32,570 nt of DNA from G020353115 sp964389685 (GTDB taxonomy: Bacteria > Bacteroidota > Bacteroidia > Bacteroidales > VadinHA17). This document shows positions 23,784 to 32,429 of the stretch, piece after piece. The position numbers were made by a program, and so were the translations under genes. Below the pieces are notes generated by a model, which ran no database searches, had not been told where the DNA came from, and was given only the letters and a program-made list of their open reading frames with translations. The number at the start of each line of letters is the position of its first letter. Positions within the stretch are counted from its first letter, which is position 1. The stretch is from assembly GCA_964389685.1 (NCBI GenBank), contig CAYMFM010000044.1:1-32570 (forward strand), read 5' to 3'.

Positions 23784-24743
23784 TCAGGATTTTTTCCTGC
23801 TCTTCCTCCTCAGGTATGCAGCAAGCCTCTTATTGTTTCCTTCCGTGGCATAATCCATTGCGGTTTTTCCATGGTTGTCCTTCAGGTGTATCTCCGCGCC
23901 ATACTTCTTCAACAGCAAAAAGGTCCGCCGGTTGTCTGATGGACTGCCAGCCCGGTAAAACAGTGCTGTTTTCCCATCTTTGTCCTGTATGTTGACATCC
24001 GTGTAGGTTAACAAAACTTCCAATGCATGAAGGTGTCCCATTTTAAATGGATTCTTCAACGTATAGAAACCCAGTGCGGTTTTTCCTGTATCATCCTGAA
24101 TGTTCGGGTCCGCTCCTGCTCCAAGCAAGAACAGGACCAGCCGGTGCTTCCTGTTCATCAACCCGGTGGTCAGATGAAGGGATGTCATTCCTTCATCATC
24201 TTTTGAGTTCACATCGGCACCCTGCTCAAGCAGTGCAGAGATGAAACTAAAGTCCGGGGTTCTTTCGCTGCAGGCTGATCGAAATTCCCGGTTGAGTTTC
24301 TTCTGTCCCTTTTCATCGGGTTTCCTGTGTTTCAGAATGATCTCGCGGCTTACTTTAGTCTCCCTCAATTTCTTATCCAGTTTCCTGAATTTCAGGGTGG
24401 GAGTACCGGCCCTCTTCCCGGCTCCTATCCTTCTCCTGAAAGAGCCTAACCTGATCCGGTAGAAAAAGAAAAACAGCAGGGGCTCAACCATCAGGATAGC
24501 AACGGGAATACCGACCTTCAAATACCAGAAATCCGTGATGGATTCAATGGGTTCAATATTCAGGTTATCCAGAATGAAGTACAAGGCAACAGCAAACCAG
24601 GGAAGTCCAAAAAGCAAAACCACAAATTTTACCATCCCATCTTTCATCGAAACGATGAAAGTCACGAGAATAAAAATAACAATCAAAAGAACCATGTGAA
24701 CCCATGAGTTCTCTATGATCGATTCAATGTATGTTTGTTCCAT
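23784..24743 (-). CDS. membrane protein with ankyrin repeats
   Basis: A 319-residue protein with three N-terminal helices (about 13-32, 35-56 and 76-95) and a basic linker (about 97-150). The C-terminal half holds four to five ankyrin repeats. Clear units are LLEQGADVNSKDDEGMTSLH, LLGAGADPNIQDDTGKTALG, VNIQDKDGKTALFYRA and LKDNHGKTAMDYATEG, each with the G-x-T-x-L/A-h signature. Ankyrin repeats mediate protein binding, so this looks like a membrane-tethered adaptor with a cytosolic scaffold. The start is ATG 24743, divergent from the methyltransferase at 24882. Confidence 0.88.
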   Translation of the reverse strand: MEQTYIESIIENSWVHMVLLIVIFILVTFIVSMKDGMVKFVVLLFGLPWFAVALYFILDNLNIEPIESITDFWYLKVGIPVAILMVEPLLFFFFYRIRLGSFRRRIGAGKRAGTPTLKFRKLDKKLRETKVSREIILKHRKPDEKGQKKLNREFRSACSERTPDFSFISALLEQGADVNSKDDEGMTSLHLTTGLMNRKHRLVLFLLGAGADPNIQDDTGKTALGFYTLKNPFKMGHLHALEVLLTYTDVNIQDKDGKTALFYRAGSPSDNRRTFLLLKKYGAEIHLKDNHGKTAMDYATEGNNKRLAAYLRRKSRKKS

Positions 24744-24881
24744 AATCCATTACATAAATAGACCGATTAAATCCAGATTTTGTATTTTAGCCCGTAATCT
24801 AACTTAGGATTTCCAGACAACAAATCGATTGAAAAATTAGGAAAAAAAAAGGGAAAAAACAACCCATAACAATCATCAGCC

Positions 24882-25493
24882 ATGAAAGGTTATTATTTTG
24901 CCCCACTCTATGATCTGTTCATCAATCCATTCCTGAAGAACCTGCACAAAAAAATCCTGAAAGTCATTGTTGAATTAGAACCTGAACACATCATGGATGT
25001 ATGTTGTGGTACCGGATACCAGGTAAAATTACTTAACCGGAGCGGATTTTCAGCTGTGGGCATTGATCTTTCCAGTGAAATGCTTGCTGTTTCAAAAAGG
25101 GGAAAATGGAAGGCACCCTGTTTCAAGCAGGATGCAACCGCTATCGATTATCCGGATGAAAGTTTTGATCTGGTATTGATCACCATGGCACTGCATGAAA
25201 AGGATACTGCTGCAAGGCAAAAAATCGTAGCAGAAATGGGCCGGATACTCCAGCCAGACGGACATCTTTTAATTGCTGACTATTGGATGGTTTCAGACAC
25301 TCCCTGGTTTGCAGGAAAAGTAATTGGTTTTATTGAATTTCTTGCAGGAGGTGAGCATTATAAAAATTTCCGGGATTTTAAAAATTCCGGAGGTTTAAAA
25401 AACACAATAACGGACACCCGATTCACCCATGTCAGGGATTACTTTTTTGGCAAAGGGGCCATCATCCTGCGGATTTTTCAAAAGAAGTTCTAA
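24882..25493 (+). CDS. class I SAM-dependent methyltransferase (UbiE-like)
   Basis: A 203-residue methyltransferase. Motif I is MDVCCGTGYQ (38-47), followed by VGIDLSSEML, then KQDATAIDYPDESFDLV and the post-motif region EMGRILQPDGHLLIADYW, which is the UbiE/COQ5-like arrangement. The substrate cannot be named; an association with quinone or lipid methylation is only a family analogy. The gene converges on the amidohydrolase gene and their stop codons overlap by 4 bp (25490-25493). Confidence 0.88.
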   Translation: MKGYYFAPLYDLFINPFLKNLHKKILKVIVELEPEHIMDVCCGTGYQVKLLNRSGFSAVGIDLSSEMLAVSKRGKWKAPCFKQDATAIDYPDESFDLVLITMALHEKDTAARQKIVAEMGRILQPDGHLLIADYWMVSDTPWFAGKVIGFIEFLAGGEHYKNFRDFKNSGGLKNTITDTRFTHVRDYFFGKGAIILRIFQKKF

Positions 25494-27193
25494 CGTTCAA
25501 ATACCACCTTCCCCCCGACAATGGTATAATCAACCCGGGTTTTCATGATCTCCTCTTCGGGTATGGTCATCAGATCCTGGTTCACGATTACCACATCGCC
25601 AAGGAATCCTTTTTTAATCATCCCCTTTCTGTCCTCCATGAATTGAGCATAAGCAGAACCGAGTGTATAGAGTTCAATGGCTTCCTCCATGGTCAGTTTC
25701 TGTTCCGGGAACCAGCCATCTCCCTCCTCTCCCATTCGATCTTTGCGGGTAACTGCTGCATACAATCCTTCCATCGGGTTAAGGGGTTCCACCGAATAGT
25801 CCGTACCGAAAGCAATTTTTGCGCCGGAATCCAGCAAACTCCTCCATGCATAGGCATATTTACTTCTCTCCTTTCCTATCCTTTTTTCACAAAACCGTTT
25901 ATCGGTTATGCAGTGTGTTGGTTGCATGGAAGCGACAACGCCCAGTTCCGCAAATCTGGGAATATCCTTTTCAATGAGGATCTGGGCGTGTTCACTGCGG
26001 TGCCTGCTATCCCTGCTTCCATTCACTTCAGCAGCTTTTTCATAAGCATTCAAGATCCAGGTATTGGCTTTGGGGCCAATGGCATGTATTCCGATCTGGA
26101 ATCCCATCCGGTCACACGCGAGTACTTTTTGTTCCAGTTCTTCATACGACATCTGGGGTAAACCCGTTTTGTCCGGCTCATCGAGAAACGGCTCATAAAC
26201 CATCATGGTTGCTGACCCCAATGTTCCATCCATGAATCCTTTCAGGTATCCGAACCGTATCCAGTTTCCTTCCTGCGGATAATTTATTCTCAATTCATCG
26301 TATTTTGCCAGTTCCTCTTCATCGGCAGTTAGCCGGCCTGCAACATCCATCCGGCATGTCAGTTCTCCTTTGTCCTTCAGTTCACTGTACAATTCAGCAT
26401 CGCCTCCTCCCGGATGTTGAATAGAGGTAACACCCAGTTCAGCAGCCATTTTGAATGCAGCCTGCCAACCTTCCATTGTACGCTGCTTCTTCTCCTCTTC
26501 TGTTCTCTGCACCGGCATTGCCCCGGTTTTGATCAACTGCTGTGCTGATTCCTTGAATATCCCGGTCGGTTCTCCGGTTGCCGGATCTCTTTGGATCTCC
26601 CCACCATACGGATCGGGTGTATCTTTTGTTATTCCCGAGTTCTTGAGAACATAACTATTGACCAGTACTGAATGGCCATCTGCCCTGCTCAGGACAACAG
26701 GATTATCAGGAGAAACAGGGTCTATTAACTCCTTTGTTGGCCATTGTTTATCCGTAAACATCTCATGCTCCCAGTGTCCTCCGCGAATCAATTCACCGGG
26801 CCGGGATTGTTCCACCTTCTCCCTAACCTTTTCTGTGATTATTGTTGGATCGGTGATATACCGCAGTTCGACATAATCGAGATTCACAGGTGCGAAATGG
26901 GCATGGGCATCATTAAAACCGGGAACAACCAACCTTCCACCAGCATCGATCACCTTTGTTTTACCCTCTTCAATGTATTTTTCTATTGCTTTATTGGTGG
27001 TTACATCAACAATAGATTCACCAATAAAGGCAACGGCTTCTGCCCTGGGATTTTCTTTGTCAATTGTGACAATCTTGGCGTTTTTAATGACCAGGTCAGC
27101 CGTATCCCCTTCATCGGGTGTTCCACATCCAGAAATTATTAAAACCATAATTGCTAACATATTAAGTAAAAATACAGACCGGTACTTTTTCAT
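25490..27193 (-). CDS. amidohydrolase family 3 lipoprotein (YtcJ-like)
   Basis: A 567-residue amidohydrolase. ATG 27193 opens a lipoprotein signal with C23 (LIISGC); the longer frame to 27292 has no signal character. Metal-site motifs are DAHAHF (95-100) in the first strand, HAIGP, the RSEHAQIL histidine and FGTDYSVEPLNP aspartate. The RADGHSVLVN and PGGG segments are typical of the YtcJ-like amidohydrolase-3 group, which hydrolyses N-acyl or formamide-type substrates in some members. Substrate unknown; the lipid anchor puts it in the cell envelope. It is transcribed toward the methyltransferase. Confidence 0.9.
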   Translation of the reverse strand: MKKYRSVFLLNMLAIMVLIISGCGTPDEGDTADLVIKNAKIVTIDKENPRAEAVAFIGESIVDVTTNKAIEKYIEEGKTKVIDAGGRLVVPGFNDAHAHFAPVNLDYVELRYITDPTIITEKVREKVEQSRPGELIRGGHWEHEMFTDKQWPTKELIDPVSPDNPVVLSRADGHSVLVNSYVLKNSGITKDTPDPYGGEIQRDPATGEPTGIFKESAQQLIKTGAMPVQRTEEEKKQRTMEGWQAAFKMAAELGVTSIQHPGGGDAELYSELKDKGELTCRMDVAGRLTADEEELAKYDELRINYPQEGNWIRFGYLKGFMDGTLGSATMMVYEPFLDEPDKTGLPQMSYEELEQKVLACDRMGFQIGIHAIGPKANTWILNAYEKAAEVNGSRDSRHRSEHAQILIEKDIPRFAELGVVASMQPTHCITDKRFCEKRIGKERSKYAYAWRSLLDSGAKIAFGTDYSVEPLNPMEGLYAAVTRKDRMGEEGDGWFPEQKLTMEEAIELYTLGSAYAQFMEDRKGMIKKGFLGDVVIVNQDLMTIPEEEIMKTRVDYTIVGGKVVFER

Positions 27194-27358
27194 GGTATGA
27201 GTATTTTGGTTTATGATCATTGTATCCAAATGATGGCATGATGGATCTGCAGGAAATAAAAAACAGATCTGCCAGCATGTAAATATAACCACTATAATGG
27301 TATTTTCCTTCCGAAAGGAGTTGGATCATTGAATTACAATTGTATAACCAAGCCGATT

Positions 27359-27488
27359 AGTCGACTCAGAGAGTCGACCTACATAGTTACTTGTTTAACA
27401 AAGACTGATCGGAATAACCGATAGATCCAGTTATACTATATATAATGTAGGGCGACCCTGCCTGCGGCAGGCAGGTTTCCAAGTCGCC
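27359..27488. repeat. palindromic repeat cluster in intergenic region
   Basis: In the 328-bp gap between the amidohydrolase and DUF4340 genes there are two related palindromes: GTCGACTC-AGA-GAGTCGAC (27360-27378) and CCTGCCTGC-G-GCAGGCAGG (27457-27475), the latter framed by GGCGAC (27451-27456) and GTCGCC (27483-27488). Between them CCTACAT (27378-27384) and ATGTAGG (27445-27451) are also inverted, so the patch is nested. It could be a MITE remnant or REP-type repeat; no coding sequence is seen. Confidence 0.6.
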
Positions 27489-27521
27489 TTAAAGACATTC
27501 GGTAAATGTATATCACCTGAA

Positions 27522-28487
27522 TCAATTACCTGCTAAAAAGTGTGAAACCGGCTTATAGATTTTTGAAAACAGTCCTTCGATATCGGTTCTGAAATAGGAT
27601 TTGGGATTCAGACTTGAATTGATCACGTATTGATCATCCGGAAGCATGAAAGCCTGGATTGATACCGGTGAGAAATTATTGCCTTCAATGGTCAGTTGAA
27701 AATCGGGATTTATCAGTGGTTTAAAATCATCTGCAAAGTCCGAATGGTTCATATAGGAGAGTGAGGAAAGAAATTGATCCATGGCTAGCGAATCCACAGC
27801 ATAATCGTTAATCATCCAGAGGGTATCTTTTTTAATTGCAATAAAACCGGAATCAGCAGGATAGGTAAATATCAGTTTGGTGACATCCTTTTTTCGGGTG
27901 TTTACTACCCGCTGGTCACGCCAGGTATTAAATTCCCGGTTTATACTCATTGAGAGGAATCCATCAACCGCATACACCTCTTCTTCATCCCATAATCTCA
28001 CGTAGGTGGTTCCCATTACGTTACCCCGTCCCCCATAGGGATTATTACTTTGCTGATAAGTAAATTTACCGATCATTAAATCAATTGTTTCTTTGCCCCC
28101 TTTTTCGATCACTTTAATTCGCGTAGCCAATGAATCAGTCAGCTGGAACTCTTCCCATTTATCCTTACTTCTTGCTGCCAGTCTTTTCGGTTTAACCTCC
28201 ATTAGTTGAGCCAGCAGGCTTTTTACGGAGTTTTCTCCCGCATCGGATGTTATTTCACCTTTTGTCACTGTCCAGTTAATACCATCGCGTGAAAAACGGA
28301 TCTCTTCAAGATTTTCAGCTTTCGGATAGATCAAAATGGTCAAAATATCAGCTGTATCAAGGGTAAACAGTTCGGTCTTAAAACTCTTTTCAGTTTTTCT
28401 GGTTTTCAAAAACCTGGCAACCAGGAAAACAGCTACAAGCAAAACCAGAACGCTGAACAGGATTCTATTATCGAATTTCTTAGACAT
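27522..28487 (-). CDS. DUF4340 protein of GldG-type ABC operon
   Basis: A 321-residue single-anchor protein with one N-terminal TM (about 9-27) and an extracytoplasmic beta-rich body. Features of DUF4340 include the repeated strand-turn units LTILIYPKAENLEEIRF, SRDGINWTV and the GKFTYQQSNNPYGGRGNV segment. DUF4340 proteins accompany ABC-2 type transporters with GldG-like partners in many bacteria; their exact role is unknown. It is the last gene of the operon and its start overlaps the GldG-like gene by 8 bp, so it is translationally coupled. Confidence 0.87.
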   Translation of the reverse strand: MSKKFDNRILFSVLVLLVAVFLVARFLKTRKTEKSFKTELFTLDTADILTILIYPKAENLEEIRFSRDGINWTVTKGEITSDAGENSVKSLLAQLMEVKPKRLAARSKDKWEEFQLTDSLATRIKVIEKGGKETIDLMIGKFTYQQSNNPYGGRGNVMGTTYVRLWDEEEVYAVDGFLSMSINREFNTWRDQRVVNTRKKDVTKLIFTYPADSGFIAIKKDTLWMINDYAVDSLAMDQFLSSLSYMNHSDFADDFKPLINPDFQLTIEGNNFSPVSIQAFMLPDDQYVINSSLNPKSYFRTDIEGLFSKIYKPVSHFLAGN

Positions 28488-30012
28488 AATTTTCCTCCAG
28501 TCGTTTAATTCTTATAGTACGGTTGCGTTGCATCCTGAATATTCCATACAGGATAACCAGAACAAGGGGCAAGAGGAAATTCAGGAGCTTCAGGAAGGTT
28601 TTGGTATCATCTTCCAGTTGATCGATAGGACGGTAAACAATTCCCTTGGTACGAAGTTCTATTAAACCGGTATCATCCGATAACCAGTCGATACTGTTTA
28701 CCATCAGGCTCACATTGTCCGGTTGAAGCTGCTGGCTCTGTCCCCTGGGGCCATTCACTACAAAATCACCATCAGAGACAACAACCATTTTTGTGGGTTC
28801 ACCACCACCAAAATCTCCCTCAAGTGAAGCGGCAATGACCTGGTGGCTTAACGGAAAATCATTTTCTGTCCACTCTTTCTGGATATCAAAATATAACGGA
28901 GTACGAAAGCTGCCCGATTTTTCAGAGGTCATAGCCAGGGGTGTGAATAATTTTGTGGAATCGCCAATGTAGCGAATAGAACTGGCAAATTGAAGGATTA
29001 CCGCCTCCAATCCTTCTGTTATCGGATGTTCTCTAAAATTATTTATTACTGGCAGGTAGGGAAACTGAATGTTTCGGCTAATGGTAAAATACCCCTGTTG
29101 CTGCTGAACGGTTACGGACCCGCAATTGACATCTGTTATAAAATTATCCTCTACCTCAATGCCTTTGTTCCTTAACCAGGTTTCGAGACCGGTGGTAACA
29201 GCAGTACCATAAGCAGTTGAAAAATCGCCTTTCACCCGGTTCAAGGCAACAAACAGTCTGCCTCCTTTAGCCAGGAATTCGTCAATCTTCTGAAAATGTG
29301 AAAGTGGGATGGAATCGGTTGGTCTGACCAGTGCTACCGTTCTGAAATGGTCCGGGATAGAGGTGGTGTCTGTTAGTGTCAGGGGTTCAAACGAATACAA
29401 TACATCCAGATTGGCATACACCTGTTGCATCTCAAAGATACCCGGCTCACCATGCCCCTGAATCAGGGCAATTGCCGGTTTTTCGGTTACCGATATCTTT
29501 TTAATGGCAGTTGAGAGGGCATATTCCATAGCTGCCCCGGGCTGAAGGAATGGAATGCTCTCCTTCTGTTCTCCCAGTTGGATCAGGGCACCCAGAAATG
29601 CTTTTTGCTGCTTCATCTGATCTTTTTCGCGAATGTTGATCATGACAGGCTGGATTCCATTTTGCACGGCTTCCATCTCCGTTTCATCATCCTCATTTGG
29701 ATTCAGAAATTCATACACCACCATTCCATCGGAGATGTTCTCATATTCAATTAACATCTCCTGGAAATCCCGTTTAACTTTTGAAATATCCGGTGGGAGA
29801 TCTTCTGAGAAAAATGCCCTGACGGTGACCGGTTCCTGAAGTTCTTTCAGTATGTTTTTCGTTGCTTTACTCAGGGTGTATTGATGGTCTTCGGTAAAAT
29901 CAAGTCTGAGGAAAAACTGATTGGAAAACAGGTTTATTACAATTACGATTCCAACAATTAAGAATATGGTCAGATATACATTACTGGTTTTCATCATCGT
30001 TGATTTATTCAA
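28480..30012 (-). CDS. gldG: GldG-like ABC transporter accessory protein
   Basis: A 510-residue protein with TM anchors at both ends (about 11-30 and 478-497) and a large extracytoplasmic domain. The start region LDFTEDHQYTLSKATKNIL is characteristic of GldG and the wider ABC_transp_aux group, as is the central ALIQGHGEPGIFEM and VVVSDGDFVVNG. In Flavobacterium GldG works with GldA and GldF in gliding, but close homologues occur in non-gliding Bacteroidota, so gliding cannot be inferred. The start overlaps the permease gene by 4 bp. The symbol marks family likeness. Confidence 0.88.
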   Translation of the reverse strand: MNKSTMMKTSNVYLTIFLIVGIVIVINLFSNQFFLRLDFTEDHQYTLSKATKNILKELQEPVTVRAFFSEDLPPDISKVKRDFQEMLIEYENISDGMVVYEFLNPNEDDETEMEAVQNGIQPVMINIREKDQMKQQKAFLGALIQLGEQKESIPFLQPGAAMEYALSTAIKKISVTEKPAIALIQGHGEPGIFEMQQVYANLDVLYSFEPLTLTDTTSIPDHFRTVALVRPTDSIPLSHFQKIDEFLAKGGRLFVALNRVKGDFSTAYGTAVTTGLETWLRNKGIEVEDNFITDVNCGSVTVQQQQGYFTISRNIQFPYLPVINNFREHPITEGLEAVILQFASSIRYIGDSTKLFTPLAMTSEKSGSFRTPLYFDIQKEWTENDFPLSHQVIAASLEGDFGGGEPTKMVVVSDGDFVVNGPRGQSQQLQPDNVSLMVNSIDWLSDDTGLIELRTKGIVYRPIDQLEDDTKTFLKLLNFLLPLVLVILYGIFRMQRNRTIRIKRLEENYV

Positions 30013-30734
30013 TTAGCAATATTACGGCGCGACAGGGAGATTTCTGCAAAAAACAATCCCATGAAGATCAAGGAGATGAAATAGATGATATCTTTTGTGT
30101 CCATCACACCACGCGATATGCTCTCAAAGTGGACAGACAGGCTCAGATAATGAAAGACCTCCCCGAAAAATCCGTGGAATGTCGAGGCCAAAACATCAAA
30201 AATGATGTGAAAGAAAATCCCGATGAACAGTGCAATAAGAAAAGCAACAATCTGATTGGTTGTGATACTGCTTGCAAACAGTCCAATACTGAGGTATACG
30301 GCACTCATCAGGAACAGTCCCAGGTAACCGCAAATTACACCCCCATTGTCCAGGTTCCCAATATTTGCAACCGTTATAACATAAGGCAATGTTAAAGCAA
30401 GAGCGATGGCAACCAGGATCAGGGTTGAGAGAAATTTCCCCATAACTACCTGCCGGTCACTCACAGCCTTTGTTAGCAGCAGCTCAAGAGTTCCTGATCG
30501 TTTCTCCTCTGCCAGTAAGCGCATGGTTAATGCAGGTGCAAAAAAGAAAAGTGTCCAGTAGGCAATCCCAAAAAATGAACGGAGGCTTGCCTGACCAACT
30601 AAAAATATATCGGATCCGACCAGCCAGGTAAATAACCCGCTGAATCCGAGAAACAATAGCAACATGACATAAGCGATCAGGGAATCAAAAAAAGATCCCA
30701 GTTCACGTCGTGTAATAATCCATACCGATTTCAT
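30009..30734 (-). CDS. gldF: GldF-like ABC permease
   Basis: A 241-residue ABC-2 type permease with six hydrophobic segments (near residues 15-41, 50-70, 100-128, 137-160, 165-190 and 218-235). The N-terminus KSVWIITRRELGSFFDSL is typical of GldF-type and ABC-2 permeases, with the coupling region LTMRLLAEEKRSGTLELLLT before the third helix. It follows the ATPase gene by 12 bp and overlaps the GldG-like gene. The transported substrate is unknown. Confidence 0.9.
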   Translation of the reverse strand: MKSVWIITRRELGSFFDSLIAYVMLLLFLGFSGLFTWLVGSDIFLVGQASLRSFFGIAYWTLFFFAPALTMRLLAEEKRSGTLELLLTKAVSDRQVVMGKFLSTLILVAIALALTLPYVITVANIGNLDNGGVICGYLGLFLMSAVYLSIGLFASSITTNQIVAFLIALFIGIFFHIIFDVLASTFHGFFGEVFHYLSLSVHFESISRGVMDTKDIIYFISLIFMGLFFAEISLSRRNIAN

Positions 30735-30746
30735 ATATCAAGTCGT

Positions 30747-31676
30747 TTAATTCATGGTTAGTTCCCTGAAAATATCTTCCAGTTTTGTCTCCAGGGGGAT
30801 CATTTCGGTGATGACCCAGTTTTTCTTAACGCAAAGGTTAAAAACATCTCTTTTGGAGGAGCGTTCAGGATGGCTCTGCACCTGGAAGAAGTTCTGGGTT
30901 CTCTCCAGGAAATCCACCACCGATACAGAGGGTAGCTTTTGCAATTCCGAAAAGATCGTGTTGGCATCACCATCTTCAATCCTGACCTTTAACATCTCCT
31001 GTCCCTGTGCTTGTTTACGCAGGTTATCGGATGATCCATCGGCAACGATTTTACCATTGTGTATGATCAGGATACGATCACAGGTGGCTTCAACCTCAGG
31101 AAGAATATGCGTACTGAGAATAACCGTCTTTTCACTGCCCAGTTCCCGGATCAGTTTCCTGATCTCAACAATCTGGTTCGGATCAAGTCCTGAAGTTGGT
31201 TCATCAAGGATTAGAATATCCGGATCATGAATCATCGCCTGTGCCAGGCCTACCCGTTGTTTATAACCCTTCGACAGCTCACCGATTTTCTTGTGCTTCT
31301 CGGCAGTCACACCACAGATGTGAATCATTTCACGGACCCTGTCATCCAGGTTCTTCTTTTCAATGCCCTGCAGCGCTCCGCAGAATCGCAGGTAATTGAT
31401 CACTGTCATCTCCTGGTACAGGGGATTGTTCTCCGGCAAATAGCCAATGTGCTTCTTCAATTCATCTGCATGATCCGTCAACAATTTGCCACCAATGGTT
31501 ATTGCTCCTTCACCAGGGGTAATATAATTGGTGATCATTTTCATCGTAGTGGTTTTGCCCGCACCATTCGGCCCCAGGAATCCGAGAATCTCACCTGTCC
31601 TCACCTCAAATGAGATGTTATCAACAGCTCGCTGAACACCAAACTTTTTTGTAAGGTTTTCAATTTTTATGTCCAT
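30747..31676 (-). CDS. gldA: GldA-like ABC transporter ATPase
   Basis: A 309-residue ATPase. Walker A is GPNGAGKTT (35-43), the Q-loop lies in GYLPENNPL (78-86), the signature is LSKGYKQR (134-141) and Walker B is ILILDEPTSGLD (154-165), followed by the switch His in STHIL. The C-terminal 90 residues form the extra domain seen in GldA-type ATPases. It leads the gldA-gldF-gldG-DUF4340 operon. A TATTTTTG box at 31769-31776 could be its -7 element, but no TTG is at the right distance. Presence of this operon alone does not prove gliding. Confidence 0.93.
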   Translation of the reverse strand: MDIKIENLTKKFGVQRAVDNISFEVRTGEILGFLGPNGAGKTTTMKMITNYITPGEGAITIGGKLLTDHADELKKHIGYLPENNPLYQEMTVINYLRFCGALQGIEKKNLDDRVREMIHICGVTAEKHKKIGELSKGYKQRVGLAQAMIHDPDILILDEPTSGLDPNQIVEIRKLIRELGSEKTVILSTHILPEVEATCDRILIIHNGKIVADGSSDNLRKQAQGQEMLKVRIEDGDANTIFSELQKLPSVSVVDFLERTQNFFQVQSHPERSSKRDVFNLCVKKNWVITEMIPLETKLEDIFRELTMN

Positions 31677-32042
31677 AAGTAACCCGTTTTGCTGGAATTA
31701 TCCCGGGCAGCAATATGAAAAATCCGGAAAAGGTTCCCGAATGCCTCCTGTTTCCGGGAAATGTTGTGCAAAAATAAAAAAAAATGCCAATGGTAAAACC
31801 GCAACGTTTTCATTTAACATTATTTAACAAAGAAAAAATGTTATTGGGTTATTGGGTTATTATGGTGCCTGATTGAAAATCATAAGAGTCGGTGCAGGGT
31901 AATAAAGAATTCAAATAATATCAAATCTATATCTTTTAATCAAAGGTTTACACCACTGTACTCAATAACTTACTAACTACGAATAACTTAATAACTTTTT
32001 TTAGAAGGGGAATGTTGAACGTTGAATTTTTATAGTTCCTGG
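31677..32042. other. gene-free stretch with short repeats
   Basis: A 366-bp interval with no supported gene. It contains a period-8 repeat (TTATTGGG units, 31841-31863) and several copies of AATAACTTA (about 31963-31999). I see no tRNA, riboswitch or terminator. Confidence 0.6.
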
Positions 32043-32429
32043 TCATTCAAAAAGCCCTTCATCCCGGATCAGGAGAAGGATGGCAGAATGGGGAACAATG
32101 ACATACTTCTCATTCTTGAATTCTATCTCGAATCCACTGCTCTGGATATACACCGCCACATCCCCTTCCTTGGACTGCAGGGGAACATATTTTAATTCAT
32201 TGCTTTTGTCTTTCCACGGCTCATCCTCATCACTGATGGCAGGAATAGGATAGCCCGGGCCAACTTTCAGCACATAACCCGATTGTATCTTCTCTTTTTC
32301 CTGAACTCCCGGAGGCAGGTATAAGCCTGACTTGGTCTTTTGTTGCGGTGATTTGGGCTTGATCAGTACCCGGTCGCCAACAACAATGAATTTTTTCAGA
32401 TCCTTTTCATCAATATTCAGCGACATCAT
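32043..32429 (-). CDS. divergent GroES-like co-chaperonin
   Basis: A 128-residue GroES (Cpn10) family protein, longer than the usual 95. GDRVLIKP (18-25) and KTKSGLYLPP (31-40), the mobile-loop region, are conserved, as are VLKVGPG (53-59) and the end KNEKYVIVPHSAILLLI. A roughly 25-residue acidic insertion (60-84, SDEDEPWKDKSNELKYV) interrupts the barrel roof side. No GroEL gene is adjacent, so it is probably a second, specialised co-chaperonin or a GroES-like domain with another role. It is divergent to the end of the window, where 141 bp hold no supported gene. Confidence 0.88.
   Translation of the reverse strand: MMSLNIDEKDLKKFIVVGDRVLIKPKSPQQKTKSGLYLPPGVQEKEKIQSGYVLKVGPGYPIPAISDEDEPWKDKSNELKYVPLQSKEGDVAVYIQSSGFEIEFKNEKYVIVPHSAILLLIRDEGLFE

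Noticed and set aside
27194..27292. Longer start for the amidohydrolase
   Set aside because: The internal ATG at 27193 begins a clear lipoprotein signal, which the longer frame would bury.
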